DNA from: Firmicutes bacterium UBA4874
GTDB lineage: Bacteria > Bacillota > Clostridia > Caldicoprobacterales > DTU083
NCBI GenBank assembly: GCA_002399435.1
Contig: DHDO01000111.1
Span: forward strand, 18,447 to 31,709
Direction: 5' to 3'
DNA length: 13,263 bases
Shown here in pieces: positions 1 through 7,535 of the stretch (the first letter of the stretch is position 1; each line of letters opens with the position of its first letter). The position numbers and the translations under genes are program-made. The notes beneath the pieces are model-generated. The model saw only the letters and a list, made by a program, of their open reading frames with translations. It was not told the origin of the DNA and did no database searches.

Positions 1-40
1 TTTTGTTCTTTCTTTCTTTTGTTTTTCTTTTATTCTTTCT
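1..40. other. Pyrimidine-rich low-complexity tract
   Basis: Apart from two G and two A residues this stretch is only T and C on the plus strand, so it is purine-rich and A-rich on the transcribed minus strand directly after the DUF47 stop codon. There is no hairpin that would make it an intrinsic terminator inside the window. It may be simple-sequence 3' untranslated region; any terminator would lie beyond the left edge. Confidence 0.6.
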
Positions 41-667
41 TTATCGGTTCTTCACAGCTGTATTCTCCAGGACATCCGCCACATCTTCACAAACGTCATA
101 AATATCTTCCAGGCCGTCATAGATTTCCTTCCACTTCATAATATCCAGGGCAGACCGGTCCTCGCTGCTGAACAAAGTCCTCGTAATGGATCGGTGAAAT
201 ACATCGCCTTTTTCCTCCAGACGATTGACTTCAATGACCAGCTTGTTCAGTTTCACGGAGCTGCGGAAGGACTCAAATTCCTTTACCGCGTCGGCCAGCG
301 CCCTGCAGATGGTCACGCAAAGTCCGGACATTTCCTTTGCTGTCTCCTCCACCTGCTGAATGGAAAGGATATCAAACAGATTTGCCACATCCTCCACCCC
401 ATCCATCACATCGTCCAGGCCGCTTCCGATGGCAATCAAATCCTCACGGTCAATGGGCGTGATAAAAGCAGAATTCAGCTCATGAACCAGTTTGTGAAGA
501 AGATCATCGCATTCATGCTCGACATCGTGAATCTTCCTGGCCTTTTCGGCGACATTGGTAAAGTCATGCATCATTTCATCCAGCTGAATGGACGCCCGAT
601 GGGAGCATTGTGCCATTTGATAGAGTATTTCATAATAATTGGGCTCGTTTTTCCTGCCAAGTTTCAT
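41..667 (-). CDS. DUF47 / PhoU-like phosphate transport accessory protein
   Basis: This 208-residue, fully helical, acidic protein matches the DUF47 (TIGR00153, PhoU-like) family, whose members are encoded with Pit permeases and are thought to regulate them. Acidic metal-binding-like clusters of the PhoU fold are visible: HDVEHECDD near residues 47-55, GLDDVMDGVEDVAN near 83-96, NRLEEKGD near 148-155, and YDVCEDVADVLEN near the C-terminus. There is no signal peptide or membrane segment, so it should be cytosolic. Length is normal for the family. The start has an AGGAG-type ribosome binding site a few bases upstream. It follows the pit gene by 83 bases with no convincing promoter or terminator between, so the two are probably cotranscribed. 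The family assignment is firm; the exact role (gating Pit or signalling phosphate status) is inferred from the family. Confidence 0.93.
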   Translation of the reverse strand: MKLGRKNEPNYYEILYQMAQCSHRASIQLDEMMHDFTNVAEKARKIHDVEHECDDLLHKLVHELNSAFITPIDREDLIAIGSGLDDVMDGVEDVANLFDILSIQQVEETAKEMSGLCVTICRALADAVKEFESFRSSVKLNKLVIEVNRLEEKGDVFHRSITRTLFSSEDRSALDIMKWKEIYDGLEDIYDVCEDVADVLENTAVKNR

Positions 668-750
668 ATTCCTTCTCCTCTTCTGTTCACATTTTTTATA
701 CGCTTATTTCCATGCGTAAAACAAACAACTGATAAAACGGGTTCCGAAAA

Positions 751-1770
751 TCAAAAAATCGCCAGGAACAGCTTTGCCATCAAAAATCCAATCAGGCCGC
801 ATCCCGGAAACGTCAGGACCCAGGCATAGACCATATCCCGCGCGATTCCCCAGTTTACCGAGGAAGCCCGCCTGGACGTACCCACCCCCATAATGGCAGT
901 GGTCTTGGTATGCGTTGTGGATACCGGAAGGCCGGTCAGGGATGCCAGGAGCAGACAGGCGCCGGCAGCAACATCCGAAGCAAAGCCCTGGTAGGTCTGC
1001 ATCTTTACCATATCCATACCCACTTTTTTGATGATTCGCCATCCGCCTATCATGGTACCCGCCCCCATGGTAAGGGAACAAAGAACCATAACCCATATCG
1101 GAATTTCAAAGGAACCGCCAGCCCCTCTCTTCGCCATGCCGTTTAAAAACATGGCCACCATAAAGACTCCCATAAACTTCTGCCCATCCTGGGCACCATG
1201 CAGAAATGCCATACCGGCAGCTGCACCGGCTTGTCCCTTGCTGAAAAAGGATTCTGCCTTCTTCCGGTTTACCCGCCGCATAAAGGTTTCAATCAGGCGG
1301 GCAATCAGAAAACCACCGGCAAATCCCAGTATGGAGGACTCCACCAACCCGATCAGCACCTTGGACCATTCTGCCATATTCACGGCGGAAAGCCCGCCAA
1401 GGGCCAGAGCGGCACCGGTGATGCCGGCAATCAGCGCATGACTCTCACTGGTGGGAATACCAAAATACCATGCCGCCACTGCCCAGACAACGATGGCAAA
1501 CATGCCGGCCGTCAGAACCACAAGGGCATCCTTGCCGGGCTGCGAGCCAAAATCCACCATGTTGGATATGGTGTCCGCCACCTGCGTCGAAATGGAAGTC
1601 ATAAGCAGGACGCCAAGGAAGTTGAAAACCACAGCGACCAGAATGCCGGTACTCGGCCTGAAAACCTTGGTGGCCACTGCGCTCCCGATGGCATTGGGCG
1701 CATCGGTCCAGCCGTTGACAAAAACCACGGCCAGAACCAGCACAATACTGATAATAAATGCTACATTCAT
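751..1770 (-). CDS. pit: Pit-family inorganic phosphate transporter
   Basis: This 339-residue membrane protein is a PiT (PF01384) permease, which imports phosphate (or a metal-phosphate complex) with a cation gradient. The two inverted halves each carry a signature: NGWTDAPNAIGSAVATK near residues 19-35 and HGAQDGQKFMG in the second half. The paired motifs GIPTSESHALIAGI (first half) and GLPVSTTHTKTTAIMGVG (second half) are also clear. About ten hydrophobic segments are separated by a charged central loop (MRRVNRKKAESFFSKGQ). The signatures read D-A-P-N and Q-D-G-Q rather than the commoner N-D-V/A-N, which is a Firmicutes-like variant. The start is supported by GGGGTGA a few bases upstream. 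It is preceded by a strong promoter and followed by the DUF47 gene. Confidence 0.95.
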   Translation of the reverse strand: MNVAFIISIVLVLAVVFVNGWTDAPNAIGSAVATKVFRPSTGILVAVVFNFLGVLLMTSISTQVADTISNMVDFGSQPGKDALVVLTAGMFAIVVWAVAAWYFGIPTSESHALIAGITGAALALGGLSAVNMAEWSKVLIGLVESSILGFAGGFLIARLIETFMRRVNRKKAESFFSKGQAGAAAGMAFLHGAQDGQKFMGVFMVAMFLNGMAKRGAGGSFEIPIWVMVLCSLTMGAGTMIGGWRIIKKVGMDMVKMQTYQGFASDVAAGACLLLASLTGLPVSTTHTKTTAIMGVGTSRRASSVNWGIARDMVYAWVLTFPGCGLIGFLMAKLFLAIF

Positions 1771-1823
1771 CCGTTCACCCCATATTCTATTTGCCGCAAA
1801 AAGCGACTATTTTTACAACTAGT

Positions 1824-1852
1824 ACTATACATGGATTCCTGCTCACAGTCAA
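1824..1852 (-). promoter_or_regulatory. Sigma-A promoter for pit-DUF47
   Basis: On the minus strand a -35 box TTGACT (1847-1852) and a -10 box TATAGT (1824-1829) are separated by exactly 17 bases. Transcription should begin near 1817, about 45 bases before the pit start codon. I see no obvious Pho-box direct repeats next to it. Confidence 0.8.
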
Positions 1853-1863
1853 CATCAGACCAT

Positions 1864-1961
1864 GCATACGGGGACAGCGCCTCAGGCTGCGGTCCCGGCT
1901 TTCACGGCTGGTATATGCTCCGCATACGGGGAAAGCACGGCTTCTGCCGTGCTTTCCCCGT
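1864..1961. repeat. Two adjacent strong hairpins sharing an 11-base flank
   Basis: The gap between the synthetase gene and the pit promoter holds two inverted repeats. One spans 1871-1896: five pairs, an A/G mismatch, five more pairs and a TCAG loop. The other spans 1926-1961: a perfect 15-base stem with a six-base loop. Each is preceded on the plus strand by the same 11 bases, GCATACGGGGA (1864-1874 and 1922-1932). Neither is followed by a T-run on either strand, so they are not canonical intrinsic terminators, though they could block 3' exonucleases or end transcription another way. They may be copies of a dispersed palindromic element. Confidence 0.7.
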
Positions 1962-1976
1962 CGCATTCTGCGGGCA

Positions 1977-3989
1977 TCATTTCAGTTGGCTGGGATGCTT
2001 GGAGAAAAAATCCACCCTGGACTCCAAAGTTTTCAGCGTATGCCCTTGCGAAGGATCCATAAAGTCGTACACCGTATCAAAGATCCGGTCCCAGTCCCAG
2101 AACTCCTTCCCGAAGTTCAGATAGTCCCGTACCATCTCCGTCCCTTTCGGTGCAATGGGATGCATCAGCACAATGGAGGTACGCAGCATGTGAAAAGCGT
2201 CCACAACGATCTGCATCCTGAGATCGCTGTCGTCCTTGTCACTGACTTCCTTCATTCCGCCGGCCCAATACTTGTTGGCATTGCGGATGTACGTATCCAT
2301 AAGGCTCATGACATTGTGAAACTCATACCGGTACATCAGTCTCTCGTATTCCAGGATGGTCTCCCTGGATTCCCGCAGCACCGGATCGCTTATTTTCCCC
2401 ACCGGCATCCGACCGTCATAATACTTCTGGCACGTATAGAAGCAGGACCGTGCCAGGCGGTTCAGCACATTGGTGAGCAGGTTGCCTTCCTTGAGCGCCG
2501 GATCGCCGTCTCTCTCACCGGCCTTTGGATTCAGCGGTTTTGGCTGAAAGCTGACGCTGCGGATTCCAAGCCCCAGGCCCAGGAAATGAGCCCGCAGCTG
2601 TTCCGCCGTATAGTATTCCAGCAGATCTTTCGCCATGGGAGGTTTTACCTTCCCACTGCTGCTGGCCTTTTTGTTCAGGAACAGGATATGACTGTTGGCG
2701 ACCAGACTGGGCAGCTGCAGTTGCCCCGGATCCGGATGAATGGACGGATGCTTTCCCTGGGTCGCCATAAACATGGCCATCTCCGCCAGACCGTAAAAAT
2801 AAATATTGTCCTCCCCGATGAATTGATACACCTCTGCATCCGGAGAGCACCACCATTTTTTCCATTCCTCCGCACCCCGGCCCTGCTTCTCCAGCCAGGC
2901 CCTGGTAAAGGAAATCGGTGCCCAGAGGGACTCCGGCCATACCCAGAACGTCAGGCCGCCGACTCCTTCCCGCTCCGGCGCAGGAACCCCCCAGTCAATG
3001 TTTCCCGTCAGCCGGAAAGGTACCAGGGTTTTCCCTGTACGGTAATAAATCCCGTTTTCTGTCAGAACCGCACAGGCTTTTTCCCGGTCCTTCAGATTAT
3101 GAAATTCCATAATGAAAGAAGGTTTCTTCTCCTCTTCCTCCACAGTATGATCCGGAATCCGGTCCTTGATGGATTCCACCTGCTCAAAGAACTCCTTTTT
3201 TACATAAATCACCGGCGGCCTGAGGAACTCTTCCAGGACACGGATCAGCATGGGACGGGTATTGGAAGCCCGTTTCAGGGAATCCACCCATTCCTGCAGC
3301 AGTCCCCGGCAGTCTTCCAGATTGAAATACCAGTTGGTGACATCCCTCATATCGGGCTTCTTTCCCGATAAGGTGCTGATGGGATGGATCAACTCCGCCG
3401 GCATGTACTGATGGCCGAGGGAACATTCATCCGCATATCCTTTTTCCGAACGGCACCCTTCAATGGGGCACTGTCCTTCCACCTGCCGCCCGTTCAGAAA
3501 GATGCCCAATTCACTGTCATAAAACTGGGAAGTGGTGATTTTGGACAGACAACCATTTTGATAGAGCTTGTCGAAGATTTCCCGGGATACCTGCCTGTGA
3601 ATTTCCCGGGACCGGCCCAGTCCGGAACCGCCGTAGTAATCCAGGCTGATATCGTATTCCTCCAGAGCCTTCTTCTGCAGATCATGATTATGCGCTACAA
3701 AGTCCTCCATGGTCCCATGGAAGGAGCCATTTTCCGTCAATTTGCGGTAATTCTCCAGGATCGGCGATCCATAACAGTCCGTTCCGGAAACAAAAATCAC
3801 ATTGTCTTCCCCGATCCGATCCCGCAGGAACCGGGCAAAGACATCCGCATGGACAAACACACCGCCGATATGGCCAAAGTGCAGCTCCTTGTTGCCATAG
3901 GGCATTCCTCCCGTGATCACTGCCCGTTTCGGAAAAACAGGCCGGGCGGTTTCCCCCGTTTTTTCCTGTGCTGTTCTTCTTTCTGCCAT
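1977..3989 (-). CDS. Divergent methionyl-tRNA synthetase-like class I tRNA ligase
   Basis: This 670-residue protein is a class I aminoacyl-tRNA synthetase of the MetG family. The N-terminus has GGMPYGNKELHFGH (residues 27-40), equivalent to the A-x-P-Y...H-x-G-H motif, then SGTDCYGSPI near 68-77. A zinc-knob follows with likely ligands C174, C179, C189 and H193, where many relatives have a fourth Cys. IDWGVPAP (331-338) and an anticodon-binding-like helical region after about residue 500, including NKYW near 572-575, are also family-like. Several features depart from the family. KMSKS is replaced by KKASSSGK (440-447), the VWLDAPIGY segment reads VWPESLWAPIS (350-360), and the usual YFH near the methionine pocket reads YFY (397-399). 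About 90 extra residues, including a run of Glu and Lys, lie between NWYFNLED and IDWGVPAP. There is no C-terminal EMAP-type tRNA-binding domain. The start has AGAAGGAGA upstream. A T-box leader precedes it. It may be a second-copy synthetase or a synthetase-like protein with another job. Confidence 0.85.
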   Translation of the reverse strand: MAERRTAQEKTGETARPVFPKRAVITGGMPYGNKELHFGHIGGVFVHADVFARFLRDRIGEDNVIFVSGTDCYGSPILENYRKLTENGSFHGTMEDFVAHNHDLQKKALEEYDISLDYYGGSGLGRSREIHRQVSREIFDKLYQNGCLSKITTSQFYDSELGIFLNGRQVEGQCPIEGCRSEKGYADECSLGHQYMPAELIHPISTLSGKKPDMRDVTNWYFNLEDCRGLLQEWVDSLKRASNTRPMLIRVLEEFLRPPVIYVKKEFFEQVESIKDRIPDHTVEEEEKKPSFIMEFHNLKDREKACAVLTENGIYYRTGKTLVPFRLTGNIDWGVPAPEREGVGGLTFWVWPESLWAPISFTRAWLEKQGRGAEEWKKWWCSPDAEVYQFIGEDNIYFYGLAEMAMFMATQGKHPSIHPDPGQLQLPSLVANSHILFLNKKASSSGKVKPPMAKDLLEYYTAEQLRAHFLGLGLGIRSVSFQPKPLNPKAGERDGDPALKEGNLLTNVLNRLARSCFYTCQKYYDGRMPVGKISDPVLRESRETILEYERLMYRYEFHNVMSLMDTYIRNANKYWAGGMKEVSDKDDSDLRMQIVVDAFHMLRTSIVLMHPIAPKGTEMVRDYLNFGKEFWDWDRIFDTVYDFMDPSQGHTLKTLESRVDFFSKHPSQLK

Positions 3990-4005
3990 CTGAAATCTCT
4001 CCTTC

Positions 4006-4067
4006 TGTATCTTTCAACTTCTGTCCTTCAACTACTGTGTCCTTCAACTTCTGTGTCCTTCAACTAC
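4006..4067. repeat. Four tandem ~16-base repeats beside the ribosome binding site
   Basis: Four head-to-tail copies occupy 4006-4021, 4022-4035 (two bases shorter), 4036-4051 and 4052-4067, with plus-strand consensus TGTGTCCTTCAACTWC. On the transcribed strand each unit carries GTTGAAGGACACAG-like sequence. Three of the four contain AAGGA, a partial Shine-Dalgarno core, and the fourth reads AAAGA. The array ends just upstream of the true ribosome binding site (AGAAGGAG) of the synthetase gene. Confidence 0.85.
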
Positions 4068-4153
4068 TGCCATTGCCTTGCCGCTCTTTTGTCTTACCTT
4101 TGATTCTGCATCAATCCCGGGAAAAGCATACAGTATTGTACCCTCATGCAAAG

Positions 4154-4195
4154 AAAAAAGCCTCCGCCTCAGGATTTTTTCCTGAGGACGAAAGC
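4154..4195 (-). terminator. Intrinsic terminator of the T-box
   Basis: In the RNA, GCTTTCG (4189-4195) and CCTCAGGA (4174-4167 as the partner pair with 4187-4180) form a 15-pair stem with one bulged U and a loop of five A residues. It is followed by six U residues (4154-4159). The upstream arm is shared with the antiterminator, as expected for tRNA-controlled readthrough. Confidence 0.92.
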
Positions 4196-4465
4196 TTCCG
4201 CTTCGTGTTGCCACCTCTGTTCGCCAATATGTCACCATAATTGGCCTCAGCCGGTATCCATCTTTCCATATCCATACCGCTGTTCCGTAACGGGGAATGC
4301 CGTCATAACATCCATCCATACCCTCTGTCATCCAATATCCTTCTACCCAGGCATGGAAATCCGTATGCCGCTCCGAGGCTTGCTTTGGAAAAGCGCCATG
4401 CCCCTTTTCAGCATCGGGGGCTCTCTGTGAATGGAGTACTTTCCCTACTCTTCTCTTCATCGCAT
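4154..4465 (-). promoter_or_regulatory. T-box riboswitch leader of the synthetase-like gene
   Basis: The minus-strand leader has the hallmarks of a T-box (RF00230), an RNA that senses uncharged tRNA. Stem I contains GAAGAGTA with the AGTA loop-E strand (4446-4449), the CACAGAGAG motif (about 4421-4429) and a distal GATGCTGAAAA loop closed by CCCC/GGGG (about 4401-4419). The specifier side reads AAAGCAAGCC after the helix CTTTTCC. The antiterminator pairs GAGG (4214-4217) with CCTC (4184-4187), and ACGAAGC (4200-4206) with GCTTTCGT (4188-4195), around a seven-base bulge TGGCAAC (4207-4213). The competing terminator shares GCTTTCGTCCTC. TGGC would pair with a GCCA 3' end, so with a tRNA bearing G73; tRNA-Met normally has A73. 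Candidate specifier codons are AGC (Ser), GCA (Ala) or CAA (Gln). Serine best fits the G73 prediction, but I could not fix the register. Confidence 0.9.
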
Positions 4466-4498
4466 TTACATTCATTCTGCTTTCATTACGCCGGCTCG

Positions 4499-4578
4499 TT
4501 TGCTCTGCCGGTCATTTACTCTGCCGGTCGTTTGCTCTGCCGGTCATTTGCTCTGCCGGTCATTTACTCTGCCGGCCC
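4499..4578. repeat. Five tandem 16-base repeats upstream of the T-box
   Basis: Five contiguous 16-base copies (4499-4514, 4515-4530, 4531-4546, 4547-4562, 4563-4578) have plus-strand consensus TTTRCTCTGCCGGTCR. Copies 1, 3 and 4 are identical; copies 2 and 5 have A in place of G at position 4; copy 5 ends CCC. There are no spacers. With the promoter proposed at 4609-4637, the array would be transcribed at the 5' end of the T-box leader. Confidence 0.95.
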
Positions 4579-4597
4579 AGGTTTGTTTCCAAACCTG
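4578..4597 (-). other. GAAA-capped perfect hairpin in the leader 5' end
   Basis: On the minus strand CAGGTTTG and CAAACCTG form an eight-pair stem closed by a GAAA tetraloop. It lies between the predicted transcription start (near 4602) and the 16-base repeats, so it may protect the 5' end of the leader RNA. It has no following U-run and is not a terminator. Confidence 0.6.
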
Positions 4598-4608
4598 CCT
4601 TGTCTTAT

Positions 4609-4637
4609 ATCGTATCATAATTCCCCGACCCTGTAAA
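4609..4637 (-). promoter_or_regulatory. Probable promoter of the T-box / synthetase unit
   Basis: On the minus strand a -35-like TTTACA (4632-4637) is 17 bases from a -10-like TACGAT (4609-4614). The -10 is preceded by TGA, giving an extended -10. Both boxes deviate from consensus, but the spacing and the TGn element support it. I see no better promoter nearer to stem I. Confidence 0.55.
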
Positions 4638-4664
4638 TAAGAAAGCTGTCGAAAACCCCTTCGC

Positions 4665-4718
4665 CTGCCAGAATGGGCGGATGGGCTCCTGGCAGAATGA
4701 GCTGTCCCTCACAGGACA
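4665..4718 (-). other. Hairpins downstream of yfhO, possible transcript end
   Basis: After the yfhO stop the transcript can form TGTCC/GGACA (4703-4707 with 4714-4718) and a seven-pair stem CTGCCAG/CTGGCAG (4665-4671 with 4689-4695). The second is followed by a G-rich stretch and only four Ts, not a clean U-run, so termination here is uncertain. Confidence 0.35.
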
Positions 4719-4732
4719 TCTCAATAACAGTA

Positions 4733-7504
4733 TCAAGAACCTCCAATCGTTTTCGTGTCAGGACGATAGGATTTCTTCCCGGTTTTATTCCTATTTGTCA
4801 AAGCGATAAAAGCGAACGCAAATACTCCAATTAAGGATAATATTGTACCTGCTTTGATCCCTGGCGTACAATAGTTTAATTCAATTTTATGATAGCCCTT
4901 TGTAAGAGGTATGGCAATAAACATTCCGTTTGCCTTTAGAATATCAACCTTTTTTCCATCTGCCTTCGCTGACCAGCCATCAGAATAACCAATGCCAAGG
5001 CACAATATCTTATCCTCTGATAAATTTACTGTTCCTGCAACATTGTTCGTTGTAACCTTGATATTCTCCAGAGGCTCTTTCATCAAGGCCTCAGCCTGTG
5101 CAGGAAAATCATTCATTGGCTGTGAAAATACCTCAATGGCATTTAGCTTAAATTTGCCAACTTTCGGCAGTAGGATTGACGCAGTATTTTTCCCATCCTT
5201 ACTGTACCCAAGATTAACAAGATAATTTTTTCTGCCCAGGCCAAATTTATAGGATTTGCTCATTACCCGGCATGTCTTGGTTACCTTGCCGCTGCTTACC
5301 TTCATATAAAAGTTTTCAACCCCTGAATCATCGATATTTAGATTTTTAAGACGTACATAGGTCTCACTGTTTGAAACCTTGTCAAAGGAAATCCGTATTG
5401 AAGCATTTTCCTTTGTGACAGTTAAGTCCTTACCATTCCAGGTTACTCCATCCAGTCTTTGTATCCCATAGCTCAGGGGCTTTGTTGTACTTTTCGGTTT
5501 ACCCTTAGCGTATCTGCGGTCTGTATCAGCAAGAACAACAGACTGCATCATAGCTTCCTGCTTCTCCAAAGCAGTCATATTATTATAGTCTCCCTCAGTA
5601 ATATATGTAGAATAGGTATATCCCAGCGGAAGAACATATTGATTTTCATATATCGTGTATTTTTTATGATTTCTTTTCCTCTTGCAGGAAGGAATGAATC
5701 CAAAGGGTACATACTCCTCATGAACTCCGTCCTGAGCAGATATATATTTGACTGATGCAAGCGCATCCAGAGCAGCTCTATTATCCAGACCATACAGATT
5801 ATATGCCTGTGCCAGTTGAACATCCTCAAGTGAGTTCAAGCCATTGGAAACATGAGAATTCATTATACTGAAATAGGCTGTAGCACTGGGGTAATCCAGT
5901 ATCATGGAAGCATTCTGATAATGTCTTGCAATGGAGTCAACACGGTAGAATTCCTTATCAGGCAAGGGCAGAGCAGCCGCAACCTCAGAATTGACATGGT
6001 TGTCCAATGCTTTTCCAGTTTTTTTGAACTGAGAGATATAATGATTACCCCTTTCTGAAAACATTAGATTTGCCCCTGCAGATAAGTTTGCGGAAACGAG
6101 AAGACAGCATATTATTGCTCCAATTTTCCTGATGGTGCCGGGATTCTCATAAGTTGCCGAGGTAATAGGCAGCCCATTGAATTTAGCCTTTATACTTCTC
6201 AAAATAAACTGAATAGTATCCTGCTGGATCAGTAAAAGTATGAATAGACTGATGGACAGGACAAAAAATCCAAATATGGTATAACCATTTCTCACCAATG
6301 GATGTACCAGGCCGATAGCTCCATATAGTATCACGACTGCAGAGAATACATGCTTTTCACGTTTATTAAGGTTTTGTATGACCGGCATAATGTATACAAC
6401 GATAAGGGATATTAGAAAGCTGAATATAAATGTCCACCTGCCGCTTACATAGGAAAAGCCATTGGTGATATAGCCTCCAAAGGGGATCAGGTAGAATAGA
6501 AAGCCTATTCGTAAAGCCCATTTTAAGGGCCGATACTGATGATCCTTTCTCATGATCAATAGGATAACAGCAAACATGGCAAGTCCTGCAAGACTTAAAA
6601 ATTTCCAGCTGCCCGAGGGGGAGACGGAGGCCAAAAATTCACGGAAATAATATCCCGGATTGTATATCAGCAAATTCCCGGGATCAACCCTTGAGTTGCT
6701 TCTGGCACTGGTCAAATACCCCATAACAGCGGGTACAAAAATAAAAGCCGACATCATTATGCCTAACCCATATGACAATATGGAATGGGTAAATACTTTA
6801 ATAAATGGAATCCTTTTACTTCCACTATGAATACTGAAATAGCGAATCAAAGCGTATAGAAACACAAAAATTGTTGCAACATACAAAAAATAGAAGCCAT
6901 TTACAGCAGCGATACATACCGTTATTATAAACAAATACGGTTTTTGTCCATTGATGATTTTATCAATCCCAATCAGCAAAATTGGAAAATATATCATGGG
7001 AGTGATGAATGACGGATGCCTTACTCCAGAGTAAAGTGCATAACCGCAGAATACATAAATCAGAGCCCCTGTTATTACATGCAGTCCTGGCTTCTTCATG
7101 TAGAAGCAATACCATGAGAAGCCCAACCCTGCAAGATACATACGCACTACTACCAATGCATTATATAATGCTTCAGAATATCTGACCGGCGTAAAAGCTG
7201 ATAGAATCAGCAGCGGGTCCCCAAAGCCGTCAAATAAATTAAGCATGGCAATGATATTCTGACCCATGCCAAGATTGAAATCAAACATAGGTATAGAAAA
7301 ATCACCTGCCATGAAATTCGTAAAAATTTTCCTTAAATACTTTCCTATATAAATCAATGCAGGGTAATGCTGAATGTAGCCGTCATGCCACATGAATGCT
7401 TTGCCATTCTTAAAAAAAGCGCTATATCCAAGGCTAAAAATAGCAGCAAACAGAATGGTATAAACATATAAATATTTGATATACTTTTTCTTACCTTCAC
7501 CCAT
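4733..7504 (-). CDS. yfhO: YfhO-family polytopic membrane protein
   Basis: This 923-residue protein fits the YfhO family (PF09586), large GT-C-like membrane proteins. Bacillus subtilis YfhO is linked to sugar modification of lipoteichoic acid. A first membrane segment (about residues 9-29) is followed by MWHDGYIQHYP (38-48), where D41 sits at the usual first-outer-loop position of GT-C catalytic aspartates. About a dozen hydrophobic segments run to roughly residue 480. Next comes a long extracytoplasmic domain with a VKYIS motif and the family's GYSDGWSAKADGKKV and GYHKIELNYCTPG blocks. A final membrane helix and a basic tail end the protein. Length is normal. The start has AAGGGG eight bases upstream. 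The gene is monocistronic by its own promoter. Codon and base composition are more A+T-rich than in the flanking genes. The sugar donor and acceptor cannot be told from sequence. Confidence 0.9.
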   Translation of the reverse strand: MGEGKKKYIKYLYVYTILFAAIFSLGYSAFFKNGKAFMWHDGYIQHYPALIYIGKYLRKIFTNFMAGDFSIPMFDFNLGMGQNIIAMLNLFDGFGDPLLILSAFTPVRYSEALYNALVVVRMYLAGLGFSWYCFYMKKPGLHVITGALIYVFCGYALYSGVRHPSFITPMIYFPILLIGIDKIINGQKPYLFIITVCIAAVNGFYFLYVATIFVFLYALIRYFSIHSGSKRIPFIKVFTHSILSYGLGIMMSAFIFVPAVMGYLTSARSNSRVDPGNLLIYNPGYYFREFLASVSPSGSWKFLSLAGLAMFAVILLIMRKDHQYRPLKWALRIGFLFYLIPFGGYITNGFSYVSGRWTFIFSFLISLIVVYIMPVIQNLNKREKHVFSAVVILYGAIGLVHPLVRNGYTIFGFFVLSISLFILLLIQQDTIQFILRSIKAKFNGLPITSATYENPGTIRKIGAIICCLLVSANLSAGANLMFSERGNHYISQFKKTGKALDNHVNSEVAAALPLPDKEFYRVDSIARHYQNASMILDYPSATAYFSIMNSHVSNGLNSLEDVQLAQAYNLYGLDNRAALDALASVKYISAQDGVHEEYVPFGFIPSCKRKRNHKKYTIYENQYVLPLGYTYSTYITEGDYNNMTALEKQEAMMQSVVLADTDRRYAKGKPKSTTKPLSYGIQRLDGVTWNGKDLTVTKENASIRISFDKVSNSETYVRLKNLNIDDSGVENFYMKVSSGKVTKTCRVMSKSYKFGLGRKNYLVNLGYSKDGKNTASILLPKVGKFKLNAIEVFSQPMNDFPAQAEALMKEPLENIKVTTNNVAGTVNLSEDKILCLGIGYSDGWSAKADGKKVDILKANGMFIAIPLTKGYHKIELNYCTPGIKAGTILSLIGVFAFAFIALTNRNKTGKKSYRPDTKTIGGS

Positions 7505-7535
7505 GGTTATACCCCTTCATTTTTTATCAGGATAC

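Noticed and set aside
1758..3371. Long plus-strand open frame (537 codons)
   Set aside because: It is antisense to the well-supported synthetase gene, its translation resembles no family, and it runs across the hairpins and pit promoter.
4044..4475. 143-codon open frame on the minus strand
   Set aside because: It lies exactly over the T-box stem I, antiterminator and terminator, has no family resemblance, and is explained as structured RNA.
4499..4578. Possible CRISPR array
   Set aside because: The copies are 16 bases and contiguous, without spacers, and no cas genes are nearby.
4431..4640. Plus-strand open frame encoding a repetitive Leu/Cys/Ser-rich peptide
   Set aside because: The repetition comes from the 16-base tandem repeats; there is no ribosome binding site and the opposite strand carries the T-box leader.
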